From Pseudopontixanthobacter vadosimaris (GTDB taxonomy: Bacteria > Pseudomonadota > Alphaproteobacteria > Sphingomonadales > Sphingomonadaceae), in contig NZ_JABASZ010000025.1 in NCBI RefSeq assembly GCF_012979275.1, positions 186,001-250,000 on the forward strand: a stretch of 64,000 nt of DNA. Reading direction: 5' to 3'. A program made the position numbers and the translations under genes. The notes below the pieces were generated by a model. It was given only the letters and a program-made list of their open reading frames with translations, was not told the DNA's origin and made no database searches. This document shows positions 17,149-25,430 of this stretch, piece by piece (position 1 is the first letter of the stretch; each line of letters starts with the position of its first letter).

Positions 17149-18264
17149 TCAGGCCAGCAGATCCGCCACCGCGTGATAGTCATAGCCCAGTTCCTCGGCC
17201 ACGGCGCGGTAGGTCAGCTTGCCATCATGCACGTTCAGCCCTTCCGCCAGATGCGGATTGGCGCGCATCGCATCCATCCACCCCATCCGCGCGATCCGCA
17301 GGGCATGAGGCAGGGTGACGTTGTTCAGCGCATAGGTGCTGGTGCGGGCGACCGCGCCCGGCATGTTGGCGACGCAATAATGCACGATGTCATCGACGAT
17401 ATAGGTCGGTTCGGCATGGGTCGTCGCATGGCTGGTTTCGAAACAGCCGCCCTGGTCGATGGCGACATCGACCAGCACCGCGCCCGGCTTCATCAGGCCG
17501 AGCATCTCACGCGTCACCAGCTTGGGCGCAGCGGCACCGGGGATCAGCACCGCGCCGATCACCAGATCGGCTTCGGCCACCGCATCTTCCAGGTTCGCCT
17601 TGTTGGAAAAGCGCGTGCTGGCCCGGTTTTCGAAGAAGGTGCCGACCTTGTCCAGAACCTCGGGGTCGCGGTCCATGATGGTGACCTGCCCGCCGAGGCC
17701 GACCGCCATCTGCGCCGCGTTGAAGCCGACGACGCCGCCGCCGATCACGACGACCTTGCCCGGCATCACCCCCGGAACCCCGCCCAGCAGCACGCCGCGC
17801 CCGCCATGCGCCTTCTCCAGCGCATTGGCCCCGGCCTGGATGCTCATGCGGCCCGCCACCTGGCTCATCGGTTTCAGCAGCGGCAGCTGGCCATTGGGGC
17901 CGGTGACGGTTTCATAGGCGATGGCGGTCACGCCGGAATCGATCAGGTCGCGCGTCTGGTCCGGGTCGGGGGCAAGGTGCAGATAGGTGTAGAGGATCTG
18001 GCCGCGGCGCAATTTGCTGCGTTCCTCCGCCTGCGGTTCCTTCACCTTCACCACCATCTCGCATTCGGCGAAGATCGGGTCCGGGCCATCGACGATCTTC
18101 GCGCCCGCGGTGACATATTGCGCGTCGGTCGCGCCGATGCCGAGGCCCGCGCCGCTCTCGATCCAGACCTCGTGGTCGTGATGCACCATTTCCGTCACGC
18201 TTTCAGGAGTCAGCCCGACGCGATATTCGTGATTCTTGATTTCCTTGGGGCAACCGATGCGCAT
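17149..18264 (-). CDS. ald: alanine dehydrogenase
   Basis: A 371-aa NAD-dependent enzyme interconverting L-alanine with pyruvate and ammonia. The N-terminus [20 protein letters not shown] is diagnostic; the substrate-binding Lys/His region ([22 protein letters not shown]), the NAD-binding [18 protein letters not shown] and the C-terminal [15 protein letters not shown] are present. The length matches the family norm. It stands as a single gene; the region upstream (18265-18454) is shared with the divergent porin and contains a Pho-box-like site nearer the porin. Confidence 0.96.
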   Translation of the reverse strand: MRIGCPKEIKNHEYRVGLTPESVTEMVHHDHEVWIESGAGLGIGATDAQYVTAGAKIVDGPDPIFAECEMVVKVKEPQAEERSKLRRGQILYTYLHLAPDPDQTRDLIDSGVTAIAYETVTGPNGQLPLLKPMSQVAGRMSIQAGANALEKAHGGRGVLLGGVPGVMPGKVVVIGGGVVGFNAAQMAVGLGGQVTIMDRDPEVLDKVGTFFENRASTRFSNKANLEDAVAEADLVIGAVLIPGAAAPKLVTREMLGLMKPGAVLVDVAIDQGGCFETSHATTHAEPTYIVDDIVHYCVANMPGAVARTSTYALNNVTLPHALRIARMGWMDAMRANPHLAEGLNVHDGKLTYRAVAEELGYDYHAVADLLA

Positions 18265-18383
18265 CGCGACTCTCTCCTGCGGGACCGGGCGGCCCGGTTT
18301 TGCGGGCTTCGTTACAAGTGAAACCGGCTGCCTTCAACCCACCGGGCGCGGATAACACGGCATCTGCCGCCTCGATCCGCGAA

Positions 18384-18402
18384 CCGTCATACGCCGGTCA
18401 CA
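18384..18402 (+). promoter_or_regulatory. candidate PhoB box upstream of the OprP-like porin
   Basis: CCGTCATACGCCGGTCACA contains two 7-mers (CCGTCAT and CGGTCAC) whose starts are exactly 11 bp apart, the layout of a PhoB box (consensus CTGTCATAAAACTGTCAC). It lies 53 bp before the porin ATG. The downstream genes are a phosphate-type porin and PstS, which supports phosphate-starvation control. No footprint evidence exists here. Confidence 0.6.
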
Positions 18403-18454
18403 CAAGGGACGCAAAAGAACCCCGGACCCATCATAAGCAAGAGGTTGCGACACC

Positions 18455-19624
18455 GTGAAACTGGCATCTTCCATAGCATTGCTCGCCCTCACCGCCGCAG
18501 GGGCGCAACCCGCCACCGCGCAGGAGACTGCCACAAAGGCGGAAGCCGGTGATTCGAATGGCTGGAGCATCGAGCCACGCGGCCGCATCCAGCTCGATGC
18601 CGGGTTCATCCATGCCCCGGACGGATCGGGCCTGCCGGACGGTTGGGGCGAGGAAGTGCGGCGCGCCCGCCTCGGGGTGAGCGGAACCGTTCCCGGCGAT
18701 TTCGGCTACAGGGTCGAGCTGGAATTCGGCAGCGGCACCGTCGAATTTGCCGATGCGCTCATCACCTACCGAACCGGCGATGTCGAACTGACCGCCGGAC
18801 AGCACAATAATTTCCAATCGCTCGAAGAAGTGACCAGCAGCCTGCATACTTCGTTCCTGGAACGCGCCGCATTCACCGATGCCTTCGGTTTCCAGCGGCG
18901 CCTCGGCCTGTCGGCGCAGTATCACGAATCGGATATCCTGTTGCAGGCCGGTGTCTTCGGCGAACCGATCGATTCCGACGGGGACCGCGACTGGAGCCTC
19001 GATGCAAGGGCGGTCTATATGCCCCGGATAGGCGACATGCAGCTGCACCTTGGCGGATCGGCGCATTACGCCCGGCTGGTCGATGGTCAGACGCTGCGTT
19101 TCCGTCAGCGCCCCGGCTTCCACTTCACCGACGAACGCTACATCGACACCGGCCGTTTCGATGCCGATGCGGAAAATGGTTTCGGGCTGGAAGCCGCCGC
19201 GATCGCCGGGCCGTTCCATGTCGCGGCCGAAGGTTTCCGGCAAAGCGTCGATCGCCCCATTCTGCACGATGCCGATTTTGTCGGGGGCTATGTCGAGGCC
19301 GGATATTTCCTCACGAAGGGTGACCGCCGCGGCTACAGGAAAGGCAGGTTCGACCGCATCCGTCCCGAACGCCCGGTCACGAAGGGCGGCCCGGGCGCTG
19401 TCCAGTTGAACGTCCGCTATGATTATCTCGATCTGGTGGACGAGGATATCGTCGGCGGCAAACAGAACGCCGTGGGCCTTGCGCTCGTCTGGGTGCCGAC
19501 TGCCAGCACGCGGATCATGGCGAATTACGAACGCCTGTATTATGACTCCGCCGAGCCGACGCTGGCGGGTGACACCTCCTACAGGGTCGATGCCTTCGGC
19601 ATGCGGGCGCAGTTCGATTTCTGA
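18455..19624 (+). CDS. phosphate-selective porin O/P-type outer-membrane protein
   Basis: A 389-aa outer-membrane beta-barrel. The signal peptide (SSIALLALTAAGAQPATA) is followed by PRGRIQLDAGFIHAPDG, RRARLGVSGTVPGDFGYRVE and ELTAGQHNNFQSLEEVTSS, blocks typical of the OprO/OprP (porin_O_P) family, with alternating amphipathic strands to a C-terminal AFGMRAQFDF ending in an aromatic residue as outer-membrane proteins do. It probably channels phosphate or polyphosphate. The next gene is pstS on the same strand, and a Pho-box-like site lies upstream. Confidence 0.88.
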   Translation: MKLASSIALLALTAAGAQPATAQETATKAEAGDSNGWSIEPRGRIQLDAGFIHAPDGSGLPDGWGEEVRRARLGVSGTVPGDFGYRVELEFGSGTVEFADALITYRTGDVELTAGQHNNFQSLEEVTSSLHTSFLERAAFTDAFGFQRRLGLSAQYHESDILLQAGVFGEPIDSDGDRDWSLDARAVYMPRIGDMQLHLGGSAHYARLVDGQTLRFRQRPGFHFTDERYIDTGRFDADAENGFGLEAAAIAGPFHVAAEGFRQSVDRPILHDADFVGGYVEAGYFLTKGDRRGYRKGRFDRIRPERPVTKGGPGAVQLNVRYDYLDLVDEDIVGGKQNAVGLALVWVPTASTRIMANYERLYYDSAEPTLAGDTSYRVDAFGMRAQFDF

Positions 19625-19678
19625 CAAGTCCGGCGCTGTTCCGGCAGTTTGCCAAGCCTGCCGGCCGTTGTAGCCAAA

Positions 19679-19696
19679 CTGTCATGCAATGATCCT
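19679..19696 (+). promoter_or_regulatory. possible Pho half-site upstream of pstS
   Basis: A perfect CTGTCAT 7-mer (19679-19685) lies 51 bp before the pstS ATG. The expected partner repeat 11 bp away is weak on both sides, so this is a half-site only. It is listed because the porin upstream has a better Pho box. Confidence 0.35.
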
Positions 19697-19735
19697 ATCA
19701 AGCCGCCACCAACCTGATTCATTCCGGGAAATATC

Positions 19736-20776
19736 ATGCGCCTCAAGCTCTCCATAGGTCTCGCCGCCCTTTCCGCCCTGGCCCTTTCCGCCTGCGGCAC
19801 CGAAGGCGGCGCGACGCGCGATTCGGTTCGCGCGGTCGGCTCCTCCACCGTCTATCCCTTCGCCAAGCTGATTTCGGAAAGCTTTGCCCGCTCCAATCCC
19901 GGCATGAACAGCCCGCTGGTCGAATCGACCGGTTCGGGCGGCGGCATCCAGCTCTTCTGCCAGGGCGTGGGCAGCAACACGCCCGATATCGTGAATGCCT
20001 CGCGCCGGATGAAGCCTTCGGAATTTGCCACCTGCAACCAGAACGGCGTGACCGGGATCGTCGAACTGCAGGTCGGGCTGGACGGGATCGCCTTTGCTTC
20101 CTCGCAGGGCGGTATCCAGATGAATTTGACACCGGAAATCGTCTACCGCGCCCTCGCTGCCAATCCCTATGGCGAAGCGCAGACGGCGAAGCTCTGGTCC
20201 GATGTCGATCCCGGCCTGCCCGCGCAGCCGATCCTGGTCTATGGCCCGCCCTCCACCTCGGGCACACGCGACGCGCTGAAGGAACTGATCCTCGAAGTCG
20301 GCTGCGAGGAAGGCCCCGGCATGGCAGCGATCAAGGAAAGCGACGAGGATCGCTACGACCAGATCTGCACCGAGGTCCGCAATGACGGCGCCTATGTCGA
20401 CCAGGGCGAACAGGACAATCTGATCGTCCAGAAGATCGAGGGCAACAAGCAGGCGGTGGGCATCTTCGGCTATTCCTATCTCGAGGAAAATGCCGACAAG
20501 GTGCAGGGCCTGCCGATGAACGGCGTCATGCCCACCTATGACAATATCGCCAGCTTCGACTATCCCGGTGCGCGACCGCTTTATATCTATGTGAAGAAGC
20601 AGCATCTGGATGCCGTTCCCGGCCTGCGCGAATATGTCGCCGAATGGGCGAAGAACTGGTCGCGTGACGGATTGCTGACCCGCGCCGGAATGATCGCTTC
20701 GCCCGACGATGTGCTGGCCAGGAATGCCGAAGCCGCCAGCAGCTTCACGACGATCATGGCGGACGATCTCGGCTGA
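19736..20776 (+). CDS. pstS: phosphate ABC transporter substrate-binding protein PstS
   Basis: A 346-aa periplasmic phosphate-binding protein. The N-terminus is a lipoprotein signal (LAALSALALSAC, lipobox LSAC with Cys near residue 21), so it is probably membrane-anchored. The phosphate-binding blocks VGSSTVYPFAKLISESF, STGSGGGIQLFC, DIVNASRRMK and YGPPSTSGTRDALKEL are present. It follows the porin by about 110 bp with its own possible Pho site. PstC, PstA, PstB and PhoU are not in the window, so the rest of the importer must be elsewhere. Confidence 0.95.
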   Translation: MRLKLSIGLAALSALALSACGTEGGATRDSVRAVGSSTVYPFAKLISESFARSNPGMNSPLVESTGSGGGIQLFCQGVGSNTPDIVNASRRMKPSEFATCNQNGVTGIVELQVGLDGIAFASSQGGIQMNLTPEIVYRALAANPYGEAQTAKLWSDVDPGLPAQPILVYGPPSTSGTRDALKELILEVGCEEGPGMAAIKESDEDRYDQICTEVRNDGAYVDQGEQDNLIVQKIEGNKQAVGIFGYSYLEENADKVQGLPMNGVMPTYDNIASFDYPGARPLYIYVKKQHLDAVPGLREYVAEWAKNWSRDGLLTRAGMIASPDDVLARNAEAASSFTTIMADDLG

Positions 20777-20853
20777 TCCGAGTCTTGCCGTCACCGCGCC
20801 TGACGCGGCAACGGCGCTGGCAAGGTGGAGCACGCTTCGCTAAGGGAGCCGCC

Positions 20854-21492
20854 ATGCGTTATGAATTTTCCGAACTGTCGCCCGCCGAACGTTACAAGCT
20901 GCTGGTGAACACCATCACGCCGCGGCCCATCGCCTGGGTGGTCACGCTGGATAATGCCGGTCGCACGAACGCCGCGCCCTATTCCTTCTTCAATGCGATG
21001 GGCGCGGATCCGGCGCTGGTGGTGCTGGGCATTGCAGGCGACAATGCACGGGCCGGAGAGGCGCAGAAGGACAGTCTGCGGGTGATCCGCGAAACCGGCG
21101 AATTCACCATCGCGCTCGTCACGGAAGCCGATGCCGAGATCATGGTGATGACGGCGATCAATGCGCCTGCCGGCACCAGCGAGCTGGAATTCGCCGGGGT
21201 GGAAACCCGCCCGGCCCGGCATGTGAAGCCGCCGGTGATCGCATCATCGCCGGTCACCTTCGAATGCAAGGTCTGGAAGATCGTCGACACGTCGGACAAT
21301 TCGGCCATCGTCATCGGCGAGGTGATCGCGATGGATATCGTGGACTCCGTCCTCAGCGAGGAGGACGGCAAGCTGCGCATCGACGCACCGGCGCTGAAGC
21401 TGCTCGGCCGCGCCCATGGTGCGGGCCATTACTGGCGCGGGACGGACCAGATCGTCATCGACCGCAAGAGCTGGCCCGAGGAGACGGTCTGA
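20854..21492 (+). CDS. flavin reductase family protein (FMN-binding split barrel)
   Basis: A 212-aa protein of the flavin reductase-like domain family. The N-terminus RYKLLVNTITPRPIAWVVTL is the characteristic strand with TPRPIAWV, followed by NAAPYSFFNAMGADPALVV (FMN-binding) and SPVTFECKVWKI. It probably binds FMN and supplies reduced flavin or acts as a stand-alone oxidoreductase; the partner is unknown. The ATG at 20854 is preceded by AAGGGAG. It lies 77 bp after pstS and may be in the same transcript, and is convergent with ftsK. Confidence 0.88.
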   Translation: MRYEFSELSPAERYKLLVNTITPRPIAWVVTLDNAGRTNAAPYSFFNAMGADPALVVLGIAGDNARAGEAQKDSLRVIRETGEFTIALVTEADAEIMVMTAINAPAGTSELEFAGVETRPARHVKPPVIASSPVTFECKVWKIVDTSDNSAIVIGEVIAMDIVDSVLSEEDGKLRIDAPALKLLGRAHGAGHYWRGTDQIVIDRKSWPEETV

Positions 21493-21522
21493 ACGGGCCC
21501 CGGCGCCGGCGGTTTTCTCAGC

Positions 21523-23928
21523 CTAGAGCGGGTTGCCGTTCTCGTCGCGGTAGATGTCGCGGCGGCCGACATGGTTGGCCGGGCCGACCAGCCCGTCGCC
21601 TTCCATCCTCTCGATCCACTTGGCCGCCGTATTGTAGCCGACGCCCATCTGGCGCTGCAGCCAGCTGCCGCTCGCCTTCTGGTTCTCGAACACGATCTGG
21701 CAGGCCTGCCGGTATTTCCGCTCGTCCGGATCGTCGCTGGCGGTCAGTTCATCGTCGAAGCCGAAGCCGCCGCCATCTTCGGGTTCTTCCGTCACCGCAT
21801 CGACATATTCCGGCTTGCCCTGCGCGCGCCAGTGGCTGGCGACCTGCTCCACCTCGTCATCGGAAACGAAGGGACCGTGCACGCGGACCAATGCGCCGGT
21901 GCTCGGCTTGAACAGCATGTCGCCCTTGCCCAGCAATTGTTCCGCGCCCTGTTCGCCCAGGATGGTGCGCGAATCGATGCGGCTGGTGACGTTGAAGCTG
22001 ATGCGGGTGGGCAGGTTCGCCTTGATGACGCCGGTGATGACATCGACGCTGGGACGCTGCGTGGCCATGATCAGGTGAATACCGGCGGCGCGGCTTTTCT
22101 GCGACAGGCGCTGAATCAGAACCTCGATCTCCTTGCCCACCGTCACCATCAGATCGGCCAGTTCGTCGACGATCAGCACGATCTTGGGCAGCGCCTGGTA
22201 ATCGAGCTGCTCTTCCTCGTAGAGTTCCTCGCCCGTTTCGGGATCGAAGCCGGTCTGGACACGGCGACCCAGTGGCTTGCCCCGCGCGGCGGCGGATTTC
22301 ACCTTTTCGTTGAAGCCATCGATATTGCGCGCCCCGATGCTGCTCATCTGCCGGTAGCGGCGCTCCATTTCCTCGACCGCCCATTTCAGCGCTCGCACCG
22401 ATTTATGCGGTTCGGTGACGACGGGTGAAAGGAGATGCGGAATATCGTCGTAGCTTTTCAGCTCCAGAACCTTGGGATCGATCAGGATCAGGCGGCATTC
22501 GGCGGGTGTGAAGCGGTAGAGCAGCGACAGCAGGATGCAGTTCAGCCCCACCGACTTACCCGAACCCGTCGTGCCGGCCACCAGCAGATGCGGCATGGCG
22601 GCAAGATCGGCCACGATCGGATCGCCGGCGATGTCCTTGCCCAGGATGATCGGCAGGCCATCGTCGCTGTCGGCGAAGGCGGCGCTGGCGGCCAGTTCCT
22701 TCAGCACCACCATCTGGCGGTCGGCATTGGGCAATTCGATGCCCATCACCGTCTTGCCGGGAATGGGCGAGACGCGGGCGGAAATGGCGCTCATGTTGCG
22801 GGCGATATCCTCCGCCAGGCCGATGACGCGGCTGGCCTTGATGCCGGGGGCGGGCTCCAGTTCGTACATGGTGACCACGGGACCGGTGCGGACGGCGGTG
22901 ATCTCGCCCTTGACGTTGAAATCGTCGAGCACGTTTTCCAGCAGGCGGGCGTTCCGCTCCAGCGCCATCCGGTCCAGCTTGGGCGCGGCGTGGACGGGCG
23001 GTTCCTCCAGCAGGTCGAGGCTGGGGAGCTGGTAATCGGCGGTGAACATGTCCGTCTGGCGAGGCTTCGGCGCACGCGCCTCGGCCGGGCGCACGGGCGC
23101 GGACGGGTCGGATATTTCGGGCGACCGGCGCGGCATGTCGGCAGCCTGTTCCGGGCGCGGTTCGCCGCGCGGTTCGGCTCTCGAAGCCTTGCGAGGCTTT
23201 TCGGGCGCGCTGCTTTCCTCGGCATTCTCCGGATCGTCTGCGGCCATTCGGCGGCGGGCGAGGGGTATGGCCTTGAGGAAACCCGGCAGCGTCAGCAGCG
23301 CCGCCCAGTCGAGCGCGAATACCCGCGTGACGATGGTGACGCCGCCCGCCAGCGCGGCCAGCGCGGCCAGCAGGATCACCCAGCCCTGCAAGGCTTCCGG
23401 CAAGCGCGATGCCAATGCCTCCACGGCGCCTGCGCCCAGCAGCCCGACAAGCCCGCCCATCGACGCGGGCAGGGTGCCGCCCGGCCCCTCGAAAGCGAGC
23501 GAGAGCACACAGGCCAGCAGGGCCATGCCCAGCAGCAGCAGGCCGGTGGGACGCCACCAGCGGGTCTCGGTGTCGCGGTCCTCCTCCTCCACATCGCGCC
23601 ACAATTTGCGGGCGAAGACATAGAGCAGCGGCAGCAGCAGCACCGAAGCAAGGCCGAAGATGAAAAGCGCGCGTTCCGCCGCCCATGCGCCGGTGAGGCC
23701 CATCCAGTTGCGGATGTCGTCACCCGAAGCGGCGGTGGAAGGGCTGGCGTCGGTCTGCGTATAGCTGACGAGCGCCAGCGCAAGGAACAGTGCGGCGCAT
23801 AACAGCACGAGAGCGCCGACCATCTGCCCCGCGCGGCGCAACGAGCGCCGGAAGGCTGCGCGCCAGTCCGTCGCCGCCTGCTTGCCGCTGCTGCGAAGGC
23901 CCCGGTCCCCGATTGCGCGTGTCGCCAT
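21523..23928 (-). CDS. ftsK: DNA translocase FtsK
   Basis: An 801-aa septal DNA pump that clears and resolves chromosomes during division. The N-terminus has about four membrane helices (MVGALVLLCAALFLALALVS, FIFGLASVLLLPLLYVF, LLLLGMALLACVLSLAF, WVILLAALAALAGGV), then a charged Pro-rich linker, the FtsK/SpoIIIE motor with Walker A GTTGSGKSV near residue 460, Walker B KIVLIVDELADLM, and a C-terminal winged-helix gamma domain (RQMGVGYNTAAKWIERME) that reads KOPS. ATG 23928 has GGAAG 7 nt upstream; an in-frame ATG at 23991 would add 21 residues. Confidence 0.95.
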   Translation of the reverse strand: MATRAIGDRGLRSSGKQAATDWRAAFRRSLRRAGQMVGALVLLCAALFLALALVSYTQTDASPSTAASGDDIRNWMGLTGAWAAERALFIFGLASVLLLPLLYVFARKLWRDVEEEDRDTETRWWRPTGLLLLGMALLACVLSLAFEGPGGTLPASMGGLVGLLGAGAVEALASRLPEALQGWVILLAALAALAGGVTIVTRVFALDWAALLTLPGFLKAIPLARRRMAADDPENAEESSAPEKPRKASRAEPRGEPRPEQAADMPRRSPEISDPSAPVRPAEARAPKPRQTDMFTADYQLPSLDLLEEPPVHAAPKLDRMALERNARLLENVLDDFNVKGEITAVRTGPVVTMYELEPAPGIKASRVIGLAEDIARNMSAISARVSPIPGKTVMGIELPNADRQMVVLKELAASAAFADSDDGLPIILGKDIAGDPIVADLAAMPHLLVAGTTGSGKSVGLNCILLSLLYRFTPAECRLILIDPKVLELKSYDDIPHLLSPVVTEPHKSVRALKWAVEEMERRYRQMSSIGARNIDGFNEKVKSAAARGKPLGRRVQTGFDPETGEELYEEEQLDYQALPKIVLIVDELADLMVTVGKEIEVLIQRLSQKSRAAGIHLIMATQRPSVDVITGVIKANLPTRISFNVTSRIDSRTILGEQGAEQLLGKGDMLFKPSTGALVRVHGPFVSDDEVEQVASHWRAQGKPEYVDAVTEEPEDGGGFGFDDELTASDDPDERKYRQACQIVFENQKASGSWLQRQMGVGYNTAAKWIERMEGDGLVGPANHVGRRDIYRDENGNPL

Positions 23929-24012
23929 TATCCGTCTTCCGCTGTTCGGTGCCGCGGCCAGTGCCGCGTCCCCCACCTCGTCTTCAGTCATGGCCCCTGA
24001 CCCGCCCCGCCG

Positions 24013-24612
24013 TCAAGAATCCTCGGGCATTCCGCGCTTGTCGGCCAGCTGCGATCCCGCCCAACCGAACGCCCCGTCCACGGCAGCCCAGCGGGTGCAG
24101 CCGAGTTCCGCCGCACGTTCGCAATTCATCCCGCCCAATGCGATCACCGGCATTGCAGCCTGTTCGGCCAGACGCTCGAACCCCGCCCTGCCCAGGACCG
24201 CCGCACCGGCATGGGACCGGGTTTCATACACGGGCGAGACGAAGGCAGCGTCGGCGCAAAGCGCGTTGGCGGCCCGCATCTCGGCGGCATCGTGAACCGT
24301 CGCCAGGCGAAGAAGACTTTCGCATTCAGCAGAAGTGCCGATCAGTGCGCCGGGCGAGGCATAGATGCCATCTGCACCCCACAGCCGCGCCATCCTGCCA
24401 TCGCCGGACAGGATCATCAGATGGCCCTGCTGTTTCGCCAGCGTCAGCAGGAGGTCGAAACGCTTGCGCCGCGCGTCCGCAGTGCAATGGTAATGCCTGA
24501 AAACGAAACCCGACCCCGCAGGCAAAGCGCGCAGGGCATCCTCCAGCACGGCATCGTTGCGCGCATCGCTGATCAGCCAGCGGATCGGGAGCGGGGTCTG
24601 GCGCGGCGGCAT
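24013..24612 (-). CDS. thiamine-phosphate synthase/TenI-like protein
   Basis: About 199 residues with the TIM-barrel layout of the ThiE/TenI family: FVFRHYHC near the first strand, LLLTLAKQQGHLMILSGD, LWGADGIYASPGALIG, AAFVSPVYETRSHAGAAVLG (the SPVYET block replacing the SPVFPTxS phosphate loop) and MPVIALGGMN. Several ThiE pyrophosphate-binding residues are not evident, so it may be a TenI-like or a divergent enzyme. The start is uncertain: an ATG at 24636 shares a CCATGG with the start of the divergent yggS, and the next Met is at 24612. It is downstream of nothing on its strand and ends close to ftsK. Confidence 0.7.
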   Translation of the reverse strand: MPPRQTPLPIRWLISDARNDAVLEDALRALPAGSGFVFRHYHCTADARRKRFDLLLTLAKQQGHLMILSGDGRMARLWGADGIYASPGALIGTSAECESLLRLATVHDAAEMRAANALCADAAFVSPVYETRSHAGAAVLGRAGFERLAEQAAMPVIALGGMNCERAAELGCTRWAAVDGAFGWAGSQLADKRGMPEDS

Positions 24613-24634
24613 CGAGGCGTTATAGGCTGGGTCC

Positions 24635-25411
24635 ATGGATCATGCAGCCCCCGATACCGGTCCCCACACCGGCCCCAATACCGGCCCCGACGCAGTCACC
24701 CGGCTGGAGAATGTCCAAACCCGCATAATGCGCGCCGCCCGCATCGCCGGGCGCGCAGCGGAGGACATCACGCTGGTCGCGATCAGCAAGACTCACGAAG
24801 CGGCGGCCATCCAGCCGCTGCTTGCCGCCGGTCACCGCGTCTTCGGCGAAAACCGGGTGCAGGAAGCGCAGGCGAAATGGCCGGCCCTGCGCGAGCAATT
24901 CGATGGAGTGGAACTGCATCTGGTTGGGCAGTTGCAGTCGAACAAGGCGGAAGATGCCGCGGCGCTGTTCGACTGCATCCATTCGCTGGATCGCGACAGT
25001 CTGCTGAAGGCCCTGGCCAGGTCTTTTGATAAACAGGGCCGGCAGGTGCCCTGTTTCGTGCAGGTCGATATCGGTGACGAACCGCAGAAAGGCGGCTGCC
25101 CGATCCCCGAACTCCCGGCTTTCTTGAGCAGGGTGCGGTCGGCCGAGATCCCGTTGGCGGGTCTGATGTGCGTGCCGCCGCAGGGGATCGAACCGGCCCC
25201 GTTCTTCGCACTCCTCGACAAGCTGGCGCGCGACAACGGTCTGGATTCCGGCGAGGGCATGGCCCAGAGCAGGGGCCTGAGCATGGGCATGAGCGGCGAT
25301 TTTGAAACGGCGGTGAAACTGGGCGCGACGCATGTACGGGTCGGCAGCGCTCTGTTCGGCACCCGTTCGCCACAGGATCGTTCGCCACGGGAGCTTCAAG
25401 CACAGGGCTGA
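24635..25411 (+). CDS. yggS: YggS-family pyridoxal-phosphate homeostasis protein (PLPBP)
   Basis: A 258-aa single-domain PLP-binding protein that buffers free pyridoxal phosphate. The PLP lysine is in ITLVAISKTHEAAAI; the family blocks VFGENRVQEAQAKW, ELHLVGQLQSNKAEDA, IHSLDRDSL, VDIGDEPQKGG, LSMGMSGDFETAVKLGATHVRVGSALFG are recognisable in order. The N-terminus is unusual: a TGP repeat (DTGPHTGPNTGP) encoded by 12-bp direct repeats precedes the usual start region VTRLENVQTR. No start codon lies between the repeat and that region. Confidence 0.92.
   Translation: MDHAAPDTGPHTGPNTGPDAVTRLENVQTRIMRAARIAGRAAEDITLVAISKTHEAAAIQPLLAAGHRVFGENRVQEAQAKWPALREQFDGVELHLVGQLQSNKAEDAAALFDCIHSLDRDSLLKALARSFDKQGRQVPCFVQVDIGDEPQKGGCPIPELPAFLSRVRSAEIPLAGLMCVPPQGIEPAPFFALLDKLARDNGLDSGEGMAQSRGLSMGMSGDFETAVKLGATHVRVGSALFGTRSPQDRSPRELQAQG
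24653..24688. repeat. 12-bp tandem repeat at the yggS 5' end
   Basis: Three consecutive 12-bp units (GATACCGGTCCC, CACACCGGCCCC, AATACCGGCCCC) encode DTGP-HTGP-NTGP. Units differ at a few bases. Being a multiple of three, slippage would change only the N-terminal linker length. Confidence 0.85.
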
Positions 25412-25430
25412 CCTGCGGCGAAAAGCCGGG

